Source: an uncultured Bacteroides sp.
Lineage (GTDB): Bacteria > Bacteroidota > Bacteroidia > Bacteroidales > Bacteroidaceae
NCBI GenBank assembly: GCA_900544675.1
Contig: UQVZ01000032.1
Location: 1-36,850, forward strand
Length of the DNA stretch: 36,850 bases
Direction of reading: 5' to 3'
Shown: positions 15,493 to 24,075 of the stretch, piece after piece
How positions within the stretch are numbered: position 1 is the stretch's first letter
Layout of the letters: each line of letters begins with the position of its first letter
Made by a program: the position numbers and the translations under genes
The notes under the pieces: generated by a model
Seen by the model: only the letters and a program-made list of their open reading frames with translations
What the model was told of the DNA's origin: nothing
Database searches by the model: none

Positions 15493-16068
15493 ATGAATAT
15501 AACGGAATATATAACTCGTAATGGCGGCTACATATCGTCAGCGGAAGCCAAAAAGGTATCACTATATGACCAGTTATTGTATGGTACGAGAACCGGACGG
15601 ATTGTACGGTTGCGCCGAGGCGTATACGCACTCAATAATGGACTGGCCAAACAAATGATTGATGTCGAAACATTGGTACCGGGCGGTGTGTTGTGTCTTT
15701 ATTCCGCATGGTCGTACCATGAACTTACAACTCAAATTCCACAAGCATACCACATTGCGGTAGAACGCACACGACGGATAACGCTTCCTGTGTTCCCGCC
15801 TATTGAACTTAGTTTTATGACACAAAAGGCTTATGAGCTTGGAGTTATTGAAGTGGAGATTGACGGTTTCAAGGTTAAAGTGTATGATTTGGAAAAATCG
15901 GTCTGCGATGCCATTAAGTATCGAAATAAGATTGGCTTGGATGTAAGTTCCGAAATATTCAATAACTATCTGTCGCGTAAAGAACGTGACATCACCCGTC
16001 TCTATGAATACGCATCGCAACTGCGTGTAGGTAAAAAAATTGATGAGCTGATAAAATTTATCCTATAA
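15493..16068 (+). CDS. AbiEi-type antitoxin / transcriptional repressor
   Basis: A 191-residue protein of the AbiEi family, the antitoxin of type IV abortive-infection systems. The N-terminal winged helix-turn-helix is clear (EYITRNGGYISSAEAKKV, then LLYGTRTGRIVRLRRGVYAL). The rest is the antitoxin body (PGGVLCLYSAWSYHELTTQIP, then VKVYDLEKSVCDAIKYRNKIG). In this family the HTH represses the operon and the C-terminal part blocks toxin activity by a route other than direct binding. The stop overlaps the AbiEii start by one base (TAATG), so the pair is translationally coupled. It appears full length. Confidence 0.88.
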   Translation: MNITEYITRNGGYISSAEAKKVSLYDQLLYGTRTGRIVRLRRGVYALNNGLAKQMIDVETLVPGGVLCLYSAWSYHELTTQIPQAYHIAVERTRRITLPVFPPIELSFMTQKAYELGVIEVEIDGFKVKVYDLEKSVCDAIKYRNKIGLDVSSEIFNNYLSRKERDITRLYEYASQLRVGKKIDELIKFIL

Positions 16069-16619
16069 TGAGCAAGATATATACAAACTCCGGAAAATCG
16101 GTTAAGGAACGGCTGCTTAATTTGTCAAGAGCGGAACACTACAATCCGCAAATGATGATTTCCCGTTACATGCAGGAACGGCTGCTTTATCGTTTGTCTA
16201 TCAGCAACTACCGTGAGCGCTTTATCCTAAAGGGAGGTGCGTTGCTCTACGCGCATGAGCGCTTTGAAGCCCGTCCGACTTTGGATATAGACTTTATGGC
16301 GACCCGTATCAACAATGATAAGGAGAACATCAAACGAATTATCAAGGAAATATGCAATGTGGAATGTGCCCCTGACGGAGCCGACTATGATGCTGATACG
16401 GTAGAAACGGAGGATATAACGGTAAACAAAGAATATCACGGAGTACGTGTTTCTGTTGTTGCTCATCTTGGATGTCCATATTCCGTAGATGAGACACTCA
16501 GGATAGCAGAGACTGTAGTTACTATTGAGATTGCATGTCCGGAGAATAACGATACTATAACTAAAACTCTCTGCCTCACAGAGGAGGAGAGAGCTATAGC
16601 ATACCTCAGATACCGATGA
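16068..16619 (+). pseudogene. AbiEii-type nucleotidyltransferase toxin, C-terminally truncated
   Basis: A 183-residue frame whose first about 145 residues fit AbiEii: MISRYMQERLLYRLS, then the nucleotidyltransferase motif FILKGGALLYA with RPTLDIDFMAT (the two Asp of the DxD site). Family members usually run to nearly 300 residues with a later helical half containing an 'AEK...A' motif. Here the sequence departs from the family after about DETLRI (near 16503), and a 35-residue tail of unrelated look ends at 16619. This implies a deletion joined to foreign DNA. The catalytic motifs remain, but the lost half makes toxicity doubtful. Confidence 0.75.
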
Positions 16620-16781
16620 CTGGCTGGAGCTATGATTTGGGTGACGCAATGATAAAGTCAGGACAAGATTAGCGAAGTGCTTTAAAATGAATCTTGCTTA
16701 CTTACTTATCCTTAAAGAAGCTTAACAGATAGAGGCTCGTACCCGAATTATTTGTTAATTTGCACCAAATTAGGGTGTGAA

Positions 16782-17687
16782 GTGAACAGACTGCATATAG
16801 ATTCGTGTCCGCTCTGCGGAAAAAAACGGCTGGAGAAGGTGATAACCTGTACCGACCATTACGCTACAAATGAACCGTTTGACATTTGGCGGTGTGCGTC
16901 GTGCGGTTTCCTTTTTACACAGAATGTGCCCGACGAGAGCGAAATAGGACGCTATTATGAGTCGCCCGATTACATTTCGCATACCGATACGCGCAAAGGG
17001 CTGGCTAACCGGCTGTATCATTACGTAAGGCAATATATGCTTCGCCGGAAGGCCCGGCTGATCAAGCAGTCGTGCGGACTGAGCCGCGGACGTTTGCTGG
17101 ATATCGGTACAGGAACGGGATATTTCCCTCATTTTATGATGAAACGTGGCTGGCGGGTGTCTGCTATCGAGAAAAGCCCGCAGGCAAGGGCGTTTGCGCA
17201 CGAGCATTTCGGACTGGATGTAGATGCTCCCGAGGCTTTGGCAACGTATGAGGACGGTGCGTTTGATGTCATAACGTTGTGGCACGTGATGGAACATCTG
17301 CAACATCTCAATGAGACTTGGGAACGGCTTCATGCGCTTTTGGCAGACCGGGGAATTCTGGTAGTAGCTGTGCCTAACCCTACTTCGTTTGATGCGGAGG
17401 TGTATAAGGATAAGTGGGCGGCATACGATGTGCCTCGCCATCTGTGGCATTTCGCTCCAGCTGTGATGCAACAGTTCGGTGCACACCATGGGTTTATATT
17501 GACCGGACGGTATCCGATGCCGTTTGATGCGTTTTATGTATCGATGCTCTCGGAACGATACCGGAAGAGCGGCATGCCTTTTCTGAAAGGTATGTGGACA
17601 GGAATGGAAGCCGGACTGGCTTCGCTGATAAAGAAAGAACGGAGCAGTTCGATGATTTATGTGTTTCAGAAAAAAGTGAAGGCATGA
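16782..17687 (+). CDS. Class I SAM-dependent methyltransferase with N-terminal zinc ribbon
   Basis: About 301 residues from a GTG start at 16782. A TTG 30 bp upstream is also open, but the extra ten codons overlap a possible promoter TAATTTGC and do not look conserved. Residues about 8-45 form a zinc ribbon with two knuckles (CPLCG and CASCG). The SAM-binding Rossmann fold follows with motif I LLDIGTGTGYFP and the post-motif DVITLWHVMEHL, typical of the Methyltransf_23 group. The substrate is unknown; relatives act on small molecules or sugar and lipid carriers. The stop overlaps the ftsX start in ATGA, so the two genes are coupled. Confidence 0.85.
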   Translation: MNRLHIDSCPLCGKKRLEKVITCTDHYATNEPFDIWRCASCGFLFTQNVPDESEIGRYYESPDYISHTDTRKGLANRLYHYVRQYMLRRKARLIKQSCGLSRGRLLDIGTGTGYFPHFMMKRGWRVSAIEKSPQARAFAHEHFGLDVDAPEALATYEDGAFDVITLWHVMEHLQHLNETWERLHALLADRGILVVAVPNPTSFDAEVYKDKWAAYDVPRHLWHFAPAVMQQFGAHHGFILTGRYPMPFDAFYVSMLSERYRKSGMPFLKGMWTGMEAGLASLIKKERSSSMIYVFQKKVKA

Positions 17688-18553
17688 GCAGGAAGTCGGG
17701 GGCATGGGTAGACATGCAGTTCATAACGGCAAGCATCAGTACGATGTTGGTATTGTTGTTGCTGGGTGCGGTTGTTTTCTTCGTGTTGACGGCAAACAAC
17801 CTGGCGGTGTATGTACGTGAGAACATTGCCTTTTCTGTTTTGCTGAGCGATGACATGAAGGAGCCTGACATCCTTCGTTTCCAAAAAGAGCTGAACGCTT
17901 TGCCTTACGTGAAACAAACCAATTACATTTCGAAACAACAGGCGCTGCAAGAGCAGTCGGAAGCAATGGGAACTGATCCGGCTGAGTTCTTGGGCTATAA
18001 TCCGTTTACCGCTTCCATCGAAGTGAAGCTGAATGCCGGTTATGCCAACTCGGACAGCATTGCCTGGATAAAAGACGAGATTCTTGCCAATAAAGGCGTC
18101 ATCGAAATCAGTTATCCGCAAGACTTGCTGGATGCGGTGAACCGCAATATTCGCAAGGTCAGCATCGTGTTGCTGGGGCTTGCCGCCTTGCTTACGTTGA
18201 TATCGTTCGCATTGATAAACAATACCATCCGACTCACTATTTATTCGAAACGTTTCCTTATCAATACCATGAAGCTGGTAGGGGCAAGCTGGACGTTTAT
18301 CCGCGGTCCGTTTTTGGTCCGTAATGCGTGGGTAGGTGTGCTGGCGGGAGTGATAGCTGATATGGCATTGGTGGGCATTGCCTACGCATTAGTGCAATAT
18401 GAACCAGACCTGTTGGCAGTCATTACACCCGAGGTGATGTTAATCGTAATGGGTACGGTATTTTTGTTCGGAGTGGCAATCACGACGCTTTGTGCCTGGA
18501 TTTCCATCAACCGTTATTTGCGGATGAAAACGAATGAGTTGTATTGTAGGTGA
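17684..18553 (+). CDS. ftsX: Cell-division ABC-transporter-like permease FtsX
   Basis: A 289-residue inner-membrane protein. I chose the ATG at 17684, overlapping the methyltransferase stop by four bases. The frame stays open 30 codons further back, but that part is inside the upstream gene. Membrane segment 1 is about 20-45 (MLVLLLLGAVVFFVLTA). A periplasmic loop of about 120 residues follows (VLLSDDMKEPDILRFQKELN, IKDEILANKGVIEISYPQ), then three C-terminal helices. FtsX with the ATPase FtsE controls peptidoglycan hydrolases at the septum; ftsE is not adjacent here. A mixed 9-bp and 8-bp repeat tract follows the stop. Confidence 0.93.
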   Translation: MSRKSGAWVDMQFITASISTMLVLLLLGAVVFFVLTANNLAVYVRENIAFSVLLSDDMKEPDILRFQKELNALPYVKQTNYISKQQALQEQSEAMGTDPAEFLGYNPFTASIEVKLNAGYANSDSIAWIKDEILANKGVIEISYPQDLLDAVNRNIRKVSIVLLGLAALLTLISFALINNTIRLTIYSKRFLINTMKLVGASWTFIRGPFLVRNAWVGVLAGVIADMALVGIAYALVQYEPDLLAVITPEVMLIVMGTVFLFGVAITTLCAWISINRYLRMKTNELYCR

Positions 18554-18563
18554 AGGAGAAGAA

Positions 18564-18677
18564 GAAGTTAGAGAAGTTAAAGGAGTTAAAGAAGTTAGAG
18601 TAGAAAACTCAAGAACTTAAAAACTCAATAACTCACAAACTAAAAAACTCACAAACTCAAGAACTCATAAACTAAAA
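18564..18677 (+). repeat. Tandem 9-mers followed by tandem 8-mers
   Basis: Four exact-length 9-mers of the type GAAGTTARA lie at 18564-18599, then nine 8-mers of the type AACTNAAN at 18606-18677, each beginning AACT. The tract fills nearly the whole gap between ftsX and the DUF3098 gene. Confidence 0.88.
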
Positions 18678-18691
18678 AAACTTACACGATT

Positions 18692-18928
18692 ATGGATAAA
18701 AAGAATTTTGCTTTTGACAAGACCAATTTTCTGTTGCTGGCGGCAGGAATGGTGGTGATTATCATCGGGTTTCTGCTGATGTCGGGACCAGGTTCTACCG
18801 AAACGACATTCGAGCCGGACATCTTCAGTGTGCGCCGTATCAAGGTGGCTCCTGTGGTTTGCTTTGTGGGCTTTATTGCAATGATATACGGTATTCTGCG
18901 CAAACCGAAAGATAATAAAGAGGAATGA
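18692..18928 (+). CDS. DUF3098 small membrane protein
   Basis: A 78-residue protein with two hydrophobic segments (about 10-30, NFLLLAAGMVVIIIGFLLM, and about 50-68, VAPVVCFVGFIAMIYGIL) joined by a loop with SGPGSTETTFEPDIFSVRRIKVAP. This matches DUF3098, a short protein found between ftsX and uppP in many Bacteroidetes. The function is unknown. The fixed neighbourhood suggests an envelope or division role, which is inference. The start follows the octamer tract by 14 bp. Confidence 0.85.
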   Translation: MDKKNFAFDKTNFLLLAAGMVVIIIGFLLMSGPGSTETTFEPDIFSVRRIKVAPVVCFVGFIAMIYGILRKPKDNKEE

Positions 18929-18980
18929 GCCAAAATGTACGGGTGAGTTTTCTGATTGACTATTTCAATTTAATAATTAA

Positions 18981-19838
18981 ATGGAAGGAGATTTGAATTT
19001 ATTGCAGACAATCATCATAGCGATTGTCGAAGGACTGACGGAGTTTTTGCCGGTTTCATCGACAGGTCACATGATTATTGCGCAAAATGTATTGGGCGTA
19101 GAGAGTACGGAATTTGTCAAAGCATTTACATTTATTATTCAGTTTGGCGCTATCTTGTCGGTAGTGTGCCTGTACTGGAAACGGTTTTTCCGCTTGAATC
19201 ATACACCAGCTCCTGAAGGGGCTTCGGCACTGAAGCGTTTTCTTCATAAATATGATTTCTACTGGAAGCTGCTGGTGGCGTTTATTCCTGCTGCCGTATT
19301 GGGTTTGCTGTTCAGCGACCTGATTGACGCGATGCTGGAGAGTGTGATTGTAGTGGCAGTGATGCTGATAGTGGGCGGTGTGTTCATGTTGTTTTGCGAC
19401 AAGTTGTTCGGTAACGGGAGTGAAAAGACCGAGCTGACCGAGAAACGTGCATTCTACATTGGCTTGTTCCAGTGCATTTCGATGATACCGGGTGTATCGC
19501 GCTCAATGGCTACCATTGTAGGAGGCATGGCACAGAAACTGACCCGTAAGGCTGCTGCCGAGTTTTCGTTCTTCCTGGCTGTACCGACGATGTTTGCCGC
19601 TACGGTCTATAAGATGCTGAAACTGTTTATGGACGGCGGTACGGAAATCATTACGGCAAATATGGAAGCCTTGATAGTGGGCAATGTCGTGGCGTTCATC
19701 GTGGCGATGCTTGCCATCAAGTTTTTTATCAACTTCGTGACGAAATACGGGTTTGCCGCTTTCGGATGGTACCGGATTATCGTGGGAGGAGTGATTTTGG
19801 TGATGACAGCTTTAGGATATAATTTGGAACTTGTCTGA
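18981..19838 (+). CDS. uppP: Undecaprenyl-diphosphate phosphatase UppP (BacA)
   Basis: A 285-residue polytopic membrane enzyme that removes a phosphate from undecaprenyl diphosphate, recycling the lipid carrier for peptidoglycan and other surface glycans. The family signatures are present: EGLTEFLPVSSTGHM at about 17-31 and PGVSRSMAT starting at P170 with the conserved Arg. Eight or so hydrophobic segments fit the BacA topology, and the length is typical. The stop TGA overlaps the truB start by one base, so the two genes are coupled. Confidence 0.96.
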   Translation: MEGDLNLLQTIIIAIVEGLTEFLPVSSTGHMIIAQNVLGVESTEFVKAFTFIIQFGAILSVVCLYWKRFFRLNHTPAPEGASALKRFLHKYDFYWKLLVAFIPAAVLGLLFSDLIDAMLESVIVVAVMLIVGGVFMLFCDKLFGNGSEKTELTEKRAFYIGLFQCISMIPGVSRSMATIVGGMAQKLTRKAAAEFSFFLAVPTMFAATVYKMLKLFMDGGTEIITANMEALIVGNVVAFIVAMLAIKFFINFVTKYGFAAFGWYRIIVGGVILVMTALGYNLELV

Positions 19839-20533
19839 TGAACTTTAAGGAAGGAGAGGTGTTATATTTTGACAAGCCCTACCGATGGACATCGTTTGCG
19901 CTGGTCAACAAAGTGAGATATCATATCAGCCGCAGGCTGGGAGTAAAGAAAATCAAGGTGGGACACGCAGGGACGCTTGATCCGCTGGCTACAGGGGTGA
20001 TGATAATTTGTACCGGCAAAGCGACGAAACGTATTGAGGAGTTCCAGTACCATACGAAAGAATATGTCGCTACTTTGCAACTGGGAGCCACTACGCCATC
20101 GTATGATTTGGAGAAAGAAATTGATGCTACTTATCCTACCGAACATATTACCCGTGAGTTGGTAGAGGAGACTCTGAAACGCTTTGTTGGTGCCATCGAG
20201 CAGATTCCTCCGGCTTTTTCGGCTTGTAAGGTAGACGGGAAACGTGCCTACGAGCTTGCCCGTAATGGTGATGAGGTACAGCTGAAACCCAAGACGCTGG
20301 TGATTGATGAAATCGAATTGCTGGAATGCAATTTGCCCGAAATCAAGATACGTGTGGTATGCAGCAAAGGGACTTATATCCGTGCTTTGGCGCGTGATAT
20401 CGGAGAAGCATTGCAGAGCGGCGCTCATCTGACCGGATTGGTCCGTACCCGGGTAGGCGAGGTGGTGCTGGCTGATTGTATGAAAGTGGAAGATTTTGAA
20501 GACTGGCTGAGCCAACAGGAAATAGATTTTTAG
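19838..20533 (+). CDS. truB: tRNA pseudouridine(55) synthase TruB
   Basis: A 231-residue pseudouridine synthase that isomerises U55 in the T-loop of tRNAs. The catalytic aspartate is D48 in GHAGTLDPLATG. Further family segments are KRIEEFQYHTKEYVATLQLG, PPAFSACKVDGKRAYELAR and CSKGTYIRALARDIG. It is shorter than the E. coli protein because it lacks the extended C-terminal PUA part, as is common in Bacteroidetes. The TAG stop is itself the start of the first octamer of the downstream inverted array. Confidence 0.96.
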   Translation: MNFKEGEVLYFDKPYRWTSFALVNKVRYHISRRLGVKKIKVGHAGTLDPLATGVMIICTGKATKRIEEFQYHTKEYVATLQLGATTPSYDLEKEIDATYPTEHITRELVEETLKRFVGAIEQIPPAFSACKVDGKRAYELARNGDEVQLKPKTLVIDEIELLECNLPEIKIRVVCSKGTYIRALARDIGEALQSGAHLTGLVRTRVGEVVLADCMKVEDFEDWLSQQEIDF

Positions 20534-20714
20534 TTTTTAAGTTTTTGAGTTCTTGAGTTTTTTAGTTTTTAAGTTCTTTAGGGTTGTGAGTTTCAATGGA
20601 ATGAATACTCAAATTCATAAACTTAAAAAACAAAAGGACTCAATAATCAATAACAGAAAAACTCAAGAACTTAAAAACTAAAAAACTTAAGAACTTAAAA
20701 CTCATAAACTTAAA
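20531..20714. repeat. Long inverted array of 8-bp units between truB and queA
   Basis: Six in-phase octamers of the type NAGTTYTT occupy 20531-20578, starting inside the truB stop codon. Octamers of the type AACTNAAN occupy 20660-20699 and, after a one-base slip, run to 20714. The arms pair over about 35 bp (for example AAGAACTTAAAAACTAAAAA against its complement), leaving an 80-bp loop. The tract fills the gap before queA. Confidence 0.88.
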
Positions 20715-20724
20715 CTCAACGAAT

Positions 20725-21780
20725 ATGAAACTGTCACAATTTAAATTCAAGTTGCCGGAAGAAAAGATTGCTTTGCATCCGGTGAAGTACAGAGACGAAT
20801 CGCGGCTAATGGTGGTACACAAGTCTACCGGCGAGATAGAACACGTCATATTCAAGGACATCCTGAATTATTTCGATGACCAGGATGCGTTCATTTTCAA
20901 TGATACAAAGGTTTTTCCTGCCCGTCTGTACGGAAACAAGGAAAAGACCGGTGCGCGTATCGAAGTATTTTTGTTACGTGAGCTGAACGAAGAGCTCCGT
21001 TTATGGGATGTGCTGGTAGATCCGGCACGCAAGATACGTATCGGCAATAAGTTGTATTTTGGCGATGATGATTCGATGGTAGCGGAAGTGATAGACAATA
21101 CCACTTCGCGTGGACGTACGCTCCGTTTCCTTTATGACGGTCCGCACGATGAGTTTAAGAAGGCTTTGTATGCCTTGGGCGAGCCACCTCTTCCTCCTTT
21201 TATCCGCCGTCCGGCTGAACCGGAAGATACAGAACGTTTCCAGACCATCTTTGCCAAGAACGAAGGTGCCGTGACCGTACCTGCCGCAGGGCTTCACTTC
21301 AGCCGTGAGCTGATGAAGCGCATGGAGATTAAAGGCATTAACCTGGCGTTTATTACGATGCATTGCGGACTGGGATGTTTCCGGGATATTGATGTAGAAG
21401 ACCTGACCAAGCACAAGATGGATTCGGAACAGATGTTTATCAATGCCGAGGCGTGCCGCATCGTGAACGAGGCGAAAGAAGGCGGACACAAAGTATGTGC
21501 AGTTGGCACCAGTGTGATGCGTGCCATTGAGACTGCAACCGGTACCGACGGTCGTCTGAAAGAATACGAAGGATGGACCAACAAGTTTATCTTCCCGCCT
21601 TACGAGTTTGTGTTGCCCGATGCGATGGTGACCAATTTCCACATGCCGCTGTCTACCATGCTGATGCTGGTATGCTCGTATGGAGGCTATGAACTGATTA
21701 TGGATGCGTATCAGGTTGCGTTGCAGGAAAACTACCGTTTCGGTACGTATGGTGATGCTATGCTGATATTGAATAAATAA
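20725..21780 (+). CDS. queA: S-adenosylmethionine:tRNA ribosyltransferase-isomerase QueA
   Basis: A 351-residue enzyme that moves the ribosyl part of SAM onto preQ1 in tRNA, making epoxyqueuosine. Family phrases include KLPEEKIALHPVKYRDESRLMV, FNDTKVFPARLYGNKEKTG, TVPAAGLHFSRELM, CGLGCFRDI and FPPYEFVLPDAMVTNFHMPLSTMLMLV. The length is typical. The start ATG follows the octamer array by 10 bp. SAM is shared with MetK at 30469, but the two are not in one operon. Confidence 0.97.
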   Translation: MKLSQFKFKLPEEKIALHPVKYRDESRLMVVHKSTGEIEHVIFKDILNYFDDQDAFIFNDTKVFPARLYGNKEKTGARIEVFLLRELNEELRLWDVLVDPARKIRIGNKLYFGDDDSMVAEVIDNTTSRGRTLRFLYDGPHDEFKKALYALGEPPLPPFIRRPAEPEDTERFQTIFAKNEGAVTVPAAGLHFSRELMKRMEIKGINLAFITMHCGLGCFRDIDVEDLTKHKMDSEQMFINAEACRIVNEAKEGGHKVCAVGTSVMRAIETATGTDGRLKEYEGWTNKFIFPPYEFVLPDAMVTNFHMPLSTMLMLVCSYGGYELIMDAYQVALQENYRFGTYGDAMLILNK

Positions 21781-21788
21781 TTGCTGGA

Positions 21789-22244
21789 ATGTCAAATGTC
21801 TATTTAGGACTTGGTACAAATTTAGGAGATAAGGTTGCCAATTTGCGTGCAGCCGTAAGTCAGATAGAAGAGAAGATAGGGAAAGTTGTTTCCCTATCTT
21901 CTTTTTATGAAACAGCACCATGGGGATTTGCTTCCGAACATACGTTCTTGAATGCGGCGGCATGTGTTGATACGTCGTTGTCTCCATTAGAGGTGCTTCG
22001 TTGCACACAGGAAATCGAACGTCGCCTTGGACGTACCGAGAAGTCGGAAGGAGGTGTTTATCACGACCGCATCATTGATATCGATCTTCTATTATATAAT
22101 AAGGTAGTGATGCATACTCCCGAACTTGTTCTTCCCCATCCGTTGATGCTTGAGCGTGACTTCGTGATGAAACCCTTGGTAGAGATAGCTCCGAATGTCA
22201 TTCATCCGGTTTTGGGAAAGAAACTCTCCGAGTGTATCAAATGA
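21789..22244 (+). CDS. folK: 6-hydroxymethyl-7,8-dihydropterin pyrophosphokinase FolK
   Basis: A 151-residue folate-pathway enzyme that transfers pyrophosphate from ATP to the pterin alcohol. Motifs: LGLGTNLGDKVANLRAAV at the N-terminus, ETAPWGF, then the signature RRLGRTEKSEGGVYHDRIIDIDLLLYN-type core and LPHPLMLERDFVM. It starts 8 bp after queA, so the two are probably co-transcribed. After it the base composition becomes clearly more AT-rich. Confidence 0.95.
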   Translation: MSNVYLGLGTNLGDKVANLRAAVSQIEEKIGKVVSLSSFYETAPWGFASEHTFLNAAACVDTSLSPLEVLRCTQEIERRLGRTEKSEGGVYHDRIIDIDLLLYNKVVMHTPELVLPHPLMLERDFVMKPLVEIAPNVIHPVLGKKLSECIK

Positions 22245-22369
22245 AATTTATAGGTAGGGAACATATTCATGGATAATACTGATTTATAACCATGTAAAAT
22301 TATCTATTTAAGAGATTGTTTGTGGTCATAAGATGTTTTTTGTTTATTTTCGTCGTTAAATAAAAGACC

Positions 22370-23119
22370 ATGATAGAAATAAACGATAAACTGAATCAGA
22401 AGTATCGCCAGCAGAGAGACGGTGTATATGAGTCTGATGAGGAAAGGCGTTTGTGTTTGATAGCCCAGTCGTATGCGATTTGTGAGAACTCAATAGCCGT
22501 ATTGAGCAACCTGCGTACTGATAAAAGTTATATTTTCTTTGGTAAGACAAGCCAATTATTGGGATTTGATAAGGGAATTACCTATCAGGTGGTTGATTCT
22601 GTATGGGAAGAGGAGATATATGCTCGTATTCACCCTGATGATTGGAAAAGACGTAGCGTGCAGGAATTGACATTTTTTCGTATGGTTTCTTCGGCACATT
22701 CGAAAGATGTTTTTTCATGGCATTTTGAAAATACCATACGGATGCGGGATAAAGACGATAAATACCGCTTTTGGAAACATCGTATTTTTTATTTTTCTGG
22801 AAATGGCCGGCAAGGAATCAGTTATGCTCTTTGCCTTTACAATATAACTTCCGAAGCTAATGAAGCAGCCTGTCTGATAAATACTTTGACAGGGGAGAAG
22901 AAAATACTTGTAGTAGATGACGACAAGCTTCTTTCTAACCGTAAGAAACTGGTGCTGCAAATGATACGAGACGGGAAATCAAGCAGGGTTATCAGTGAAA
23001 AACTGGAAATAAGCAAACATACCGTTGACAGGCATCGGCAAAATATCATCGCCAAGCTGCAAGTGAACAATACTACGGAAGCATGTCATAAAGCCAAAAA
23101 ACTGGGACTCATAGAATAA
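22370..23119 (+). CDS. PAS-like sensor with C-terminal LuxR-type HTH
   Basis: A 249-residue regulator. Residues about 35-165 look like a PAS fold (IAVLSNLRTDKSYIFFGKTSQLLGF, then IHPDDWKRR, then YRFWKHRIFYFSGNGRQG and LCLYNIT). The C-terminal residues about 180-248 form a LuxR/GerE helix-turn-helix (LVLQMIRDGKSSRVISEKLEISKHTVDRHRQNIIAKL, then NTTEACHKAKKLGLI). There is no receiver domain and no membrane segment, so it probably senses a cytosolic signal. It is followed after 22 bp by a DUF1349 lipoprotein gene, which may be its target or may share its operon. Confidence 0.82.
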   Translation: MIEINDKLNQKYRQQRDGVYESDEERRLCLIAQSYAICENSIAVLSNLRTDKSYIFFGKTSQLLGFDKGITYQVVDSVWEEEIYARIHPDDWKRRSVQELTFFRMVSSAHSKDVFSWHFENTIRMRDKDDKYRFWKHRIFYFSGNGRQGISYALCLYNITSEANEAACLINTLTGEKKILVVDDDKLLSNRKKLVLQMIRDGKSSRVISEKLEISKHTVDRHRQNIIAKLQVNNTTEACHKAKKLGLIE

Positions 23120-23141
23120 TTACCGCATAAAATTTATCAGT

Positions 23142-23882
23142 ATGAAAAAGAAAACATGTATTTTTCCTATGTTGCTGCTTGCTGGAGCACTTGTTTCATG
23201 CAGCAACCCTCAACAATCAGAACAAAAAATGACAACTGTAACAAACGACACTATTTTGAAAACATTTACGAAAGAAAACCTTTATTGGACTCGTGAACCT
23301 AAAACGTATTTCATTACCGATTCGGTTATTACGATTGATACCGAACCTAATACCGATTTATGGCAACGTACTTATTATGGATTCCGCAATGACAATGCAC
23401 CGGTATTGCAGATGAAGACTTCAAGAAAATATTTTTCGTTTACGGTCAAGACGGAATTTAACAGCTCTGCACTTTTTGACCAGTGTGGAATCGCTGTTTA
23501 TCTCGACAGTGACAACTGGATGAAAGCCTCTATTGAATATGAAAATGAAGAATACCAACGCTTGGGTAGTGTAGTGACCAACAATGGATATTCCGATTGG
23601 GCTACGCAAGATATTCCTTCTTCCATTCGTGAGATGTGGTATCGTTTAAGTCGGCGTGAAAGTGACTATTATATCGAGACAAGTATCGATGGCATCAATT
23701 TCAAACAAATGCGTGCCTTCCATTTGTTCCATGGCGATGGCGAAATATCGTTTGGTATCTATGCAGCCAGCCCTGTCAATCATTCGTTTACTGCCAAGTT
23801 TACCAATATGGAGGTAGGAGAATGTAAATGGGCAGCATGGTCGGCAGAAGATACTGGATTTAACCAGACCAATCAGCAGTAA
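23142..23882 (+). CDS. DUF1349 lipoprotein (concanavalin-A-like fold)
   Basis: A 246-residue lipoprotein with a signal ending in LVSC (C20). The body matches DUF1349, a lectin-like beta-sandwich: LYWTREPKTYFITDS, TDLWQRTYYGF, FDQCGIAVYLDSDNWMKASIEYENEEYQRLGSVVTNNGYSDWA, then WYRLSRRESDYYIETSIDGINFKQMRAFHL. Relatives may bind or modify sugars; no catalytic site can be claimed. Co-directional with the upstream PAS/LuxR gene (22 bp gap), and followed by a terminator. Confidence 0.82.
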   Translation: MKKKTCIFPMLLLAGALVSCSNPQQSEQKMTTVTNDTILKTFTKENLYWTREPKTYFITDSVITIDTEPNTDLWQRTYYGFRNDNAPVLQMKTSRKYFSFTVKTEFNSSALFDQCGIAVYLDSDNWMKASIEYENEEYQRLGSVVTNNGYSDWATQDIPSSIREMWYRLSRRESDYYIETSIDGINFKQMRAFHLFHGDGEISFGIYAASPVNHSFTAKFTNMEVGECKWAAWSAEDTGFNQTNQQ

Positions 23883-24016
23883 TTGGTTTTCTAGTTTTGA
23901 TAGTTTTCGATGTTGCTATTATGAGTATCTGAAAAAAGGGAATTGTGGTTTTTAGAATTTTGTTTTTATTCTAAGATCGATTTATATAACAGTATTGGAG
24001 CAAGTAATAAGTATTT

Positions 24017-24075
24017 AGTACATGATGAAAGTTGAAGATTAAACTTTTGTCATGTACTTACTATTTTATTTTTTT
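24017..24075 (+). terminator. Long hairpin terminator after the DUF1349 gene
   Basis: AGTACATGATGAAAGTT (24017-24033) pairs with AACTTTTGTCATGTACT (24042-24058) apart from a two-base mismatch in the middle. The 8-nt loop and the trailing T-rich stretch to about 24075 fit a terminator. Confidence 0.75.

Noticed and set aside
17594..17683. Upstream extension of ftsX to the ATG at 17594
   Set aside because: The extra 30 codons lie inside the methyltransferase gene. The ATG at 17684 with the ATGA overlap gives a normal FtsX N-terminus.
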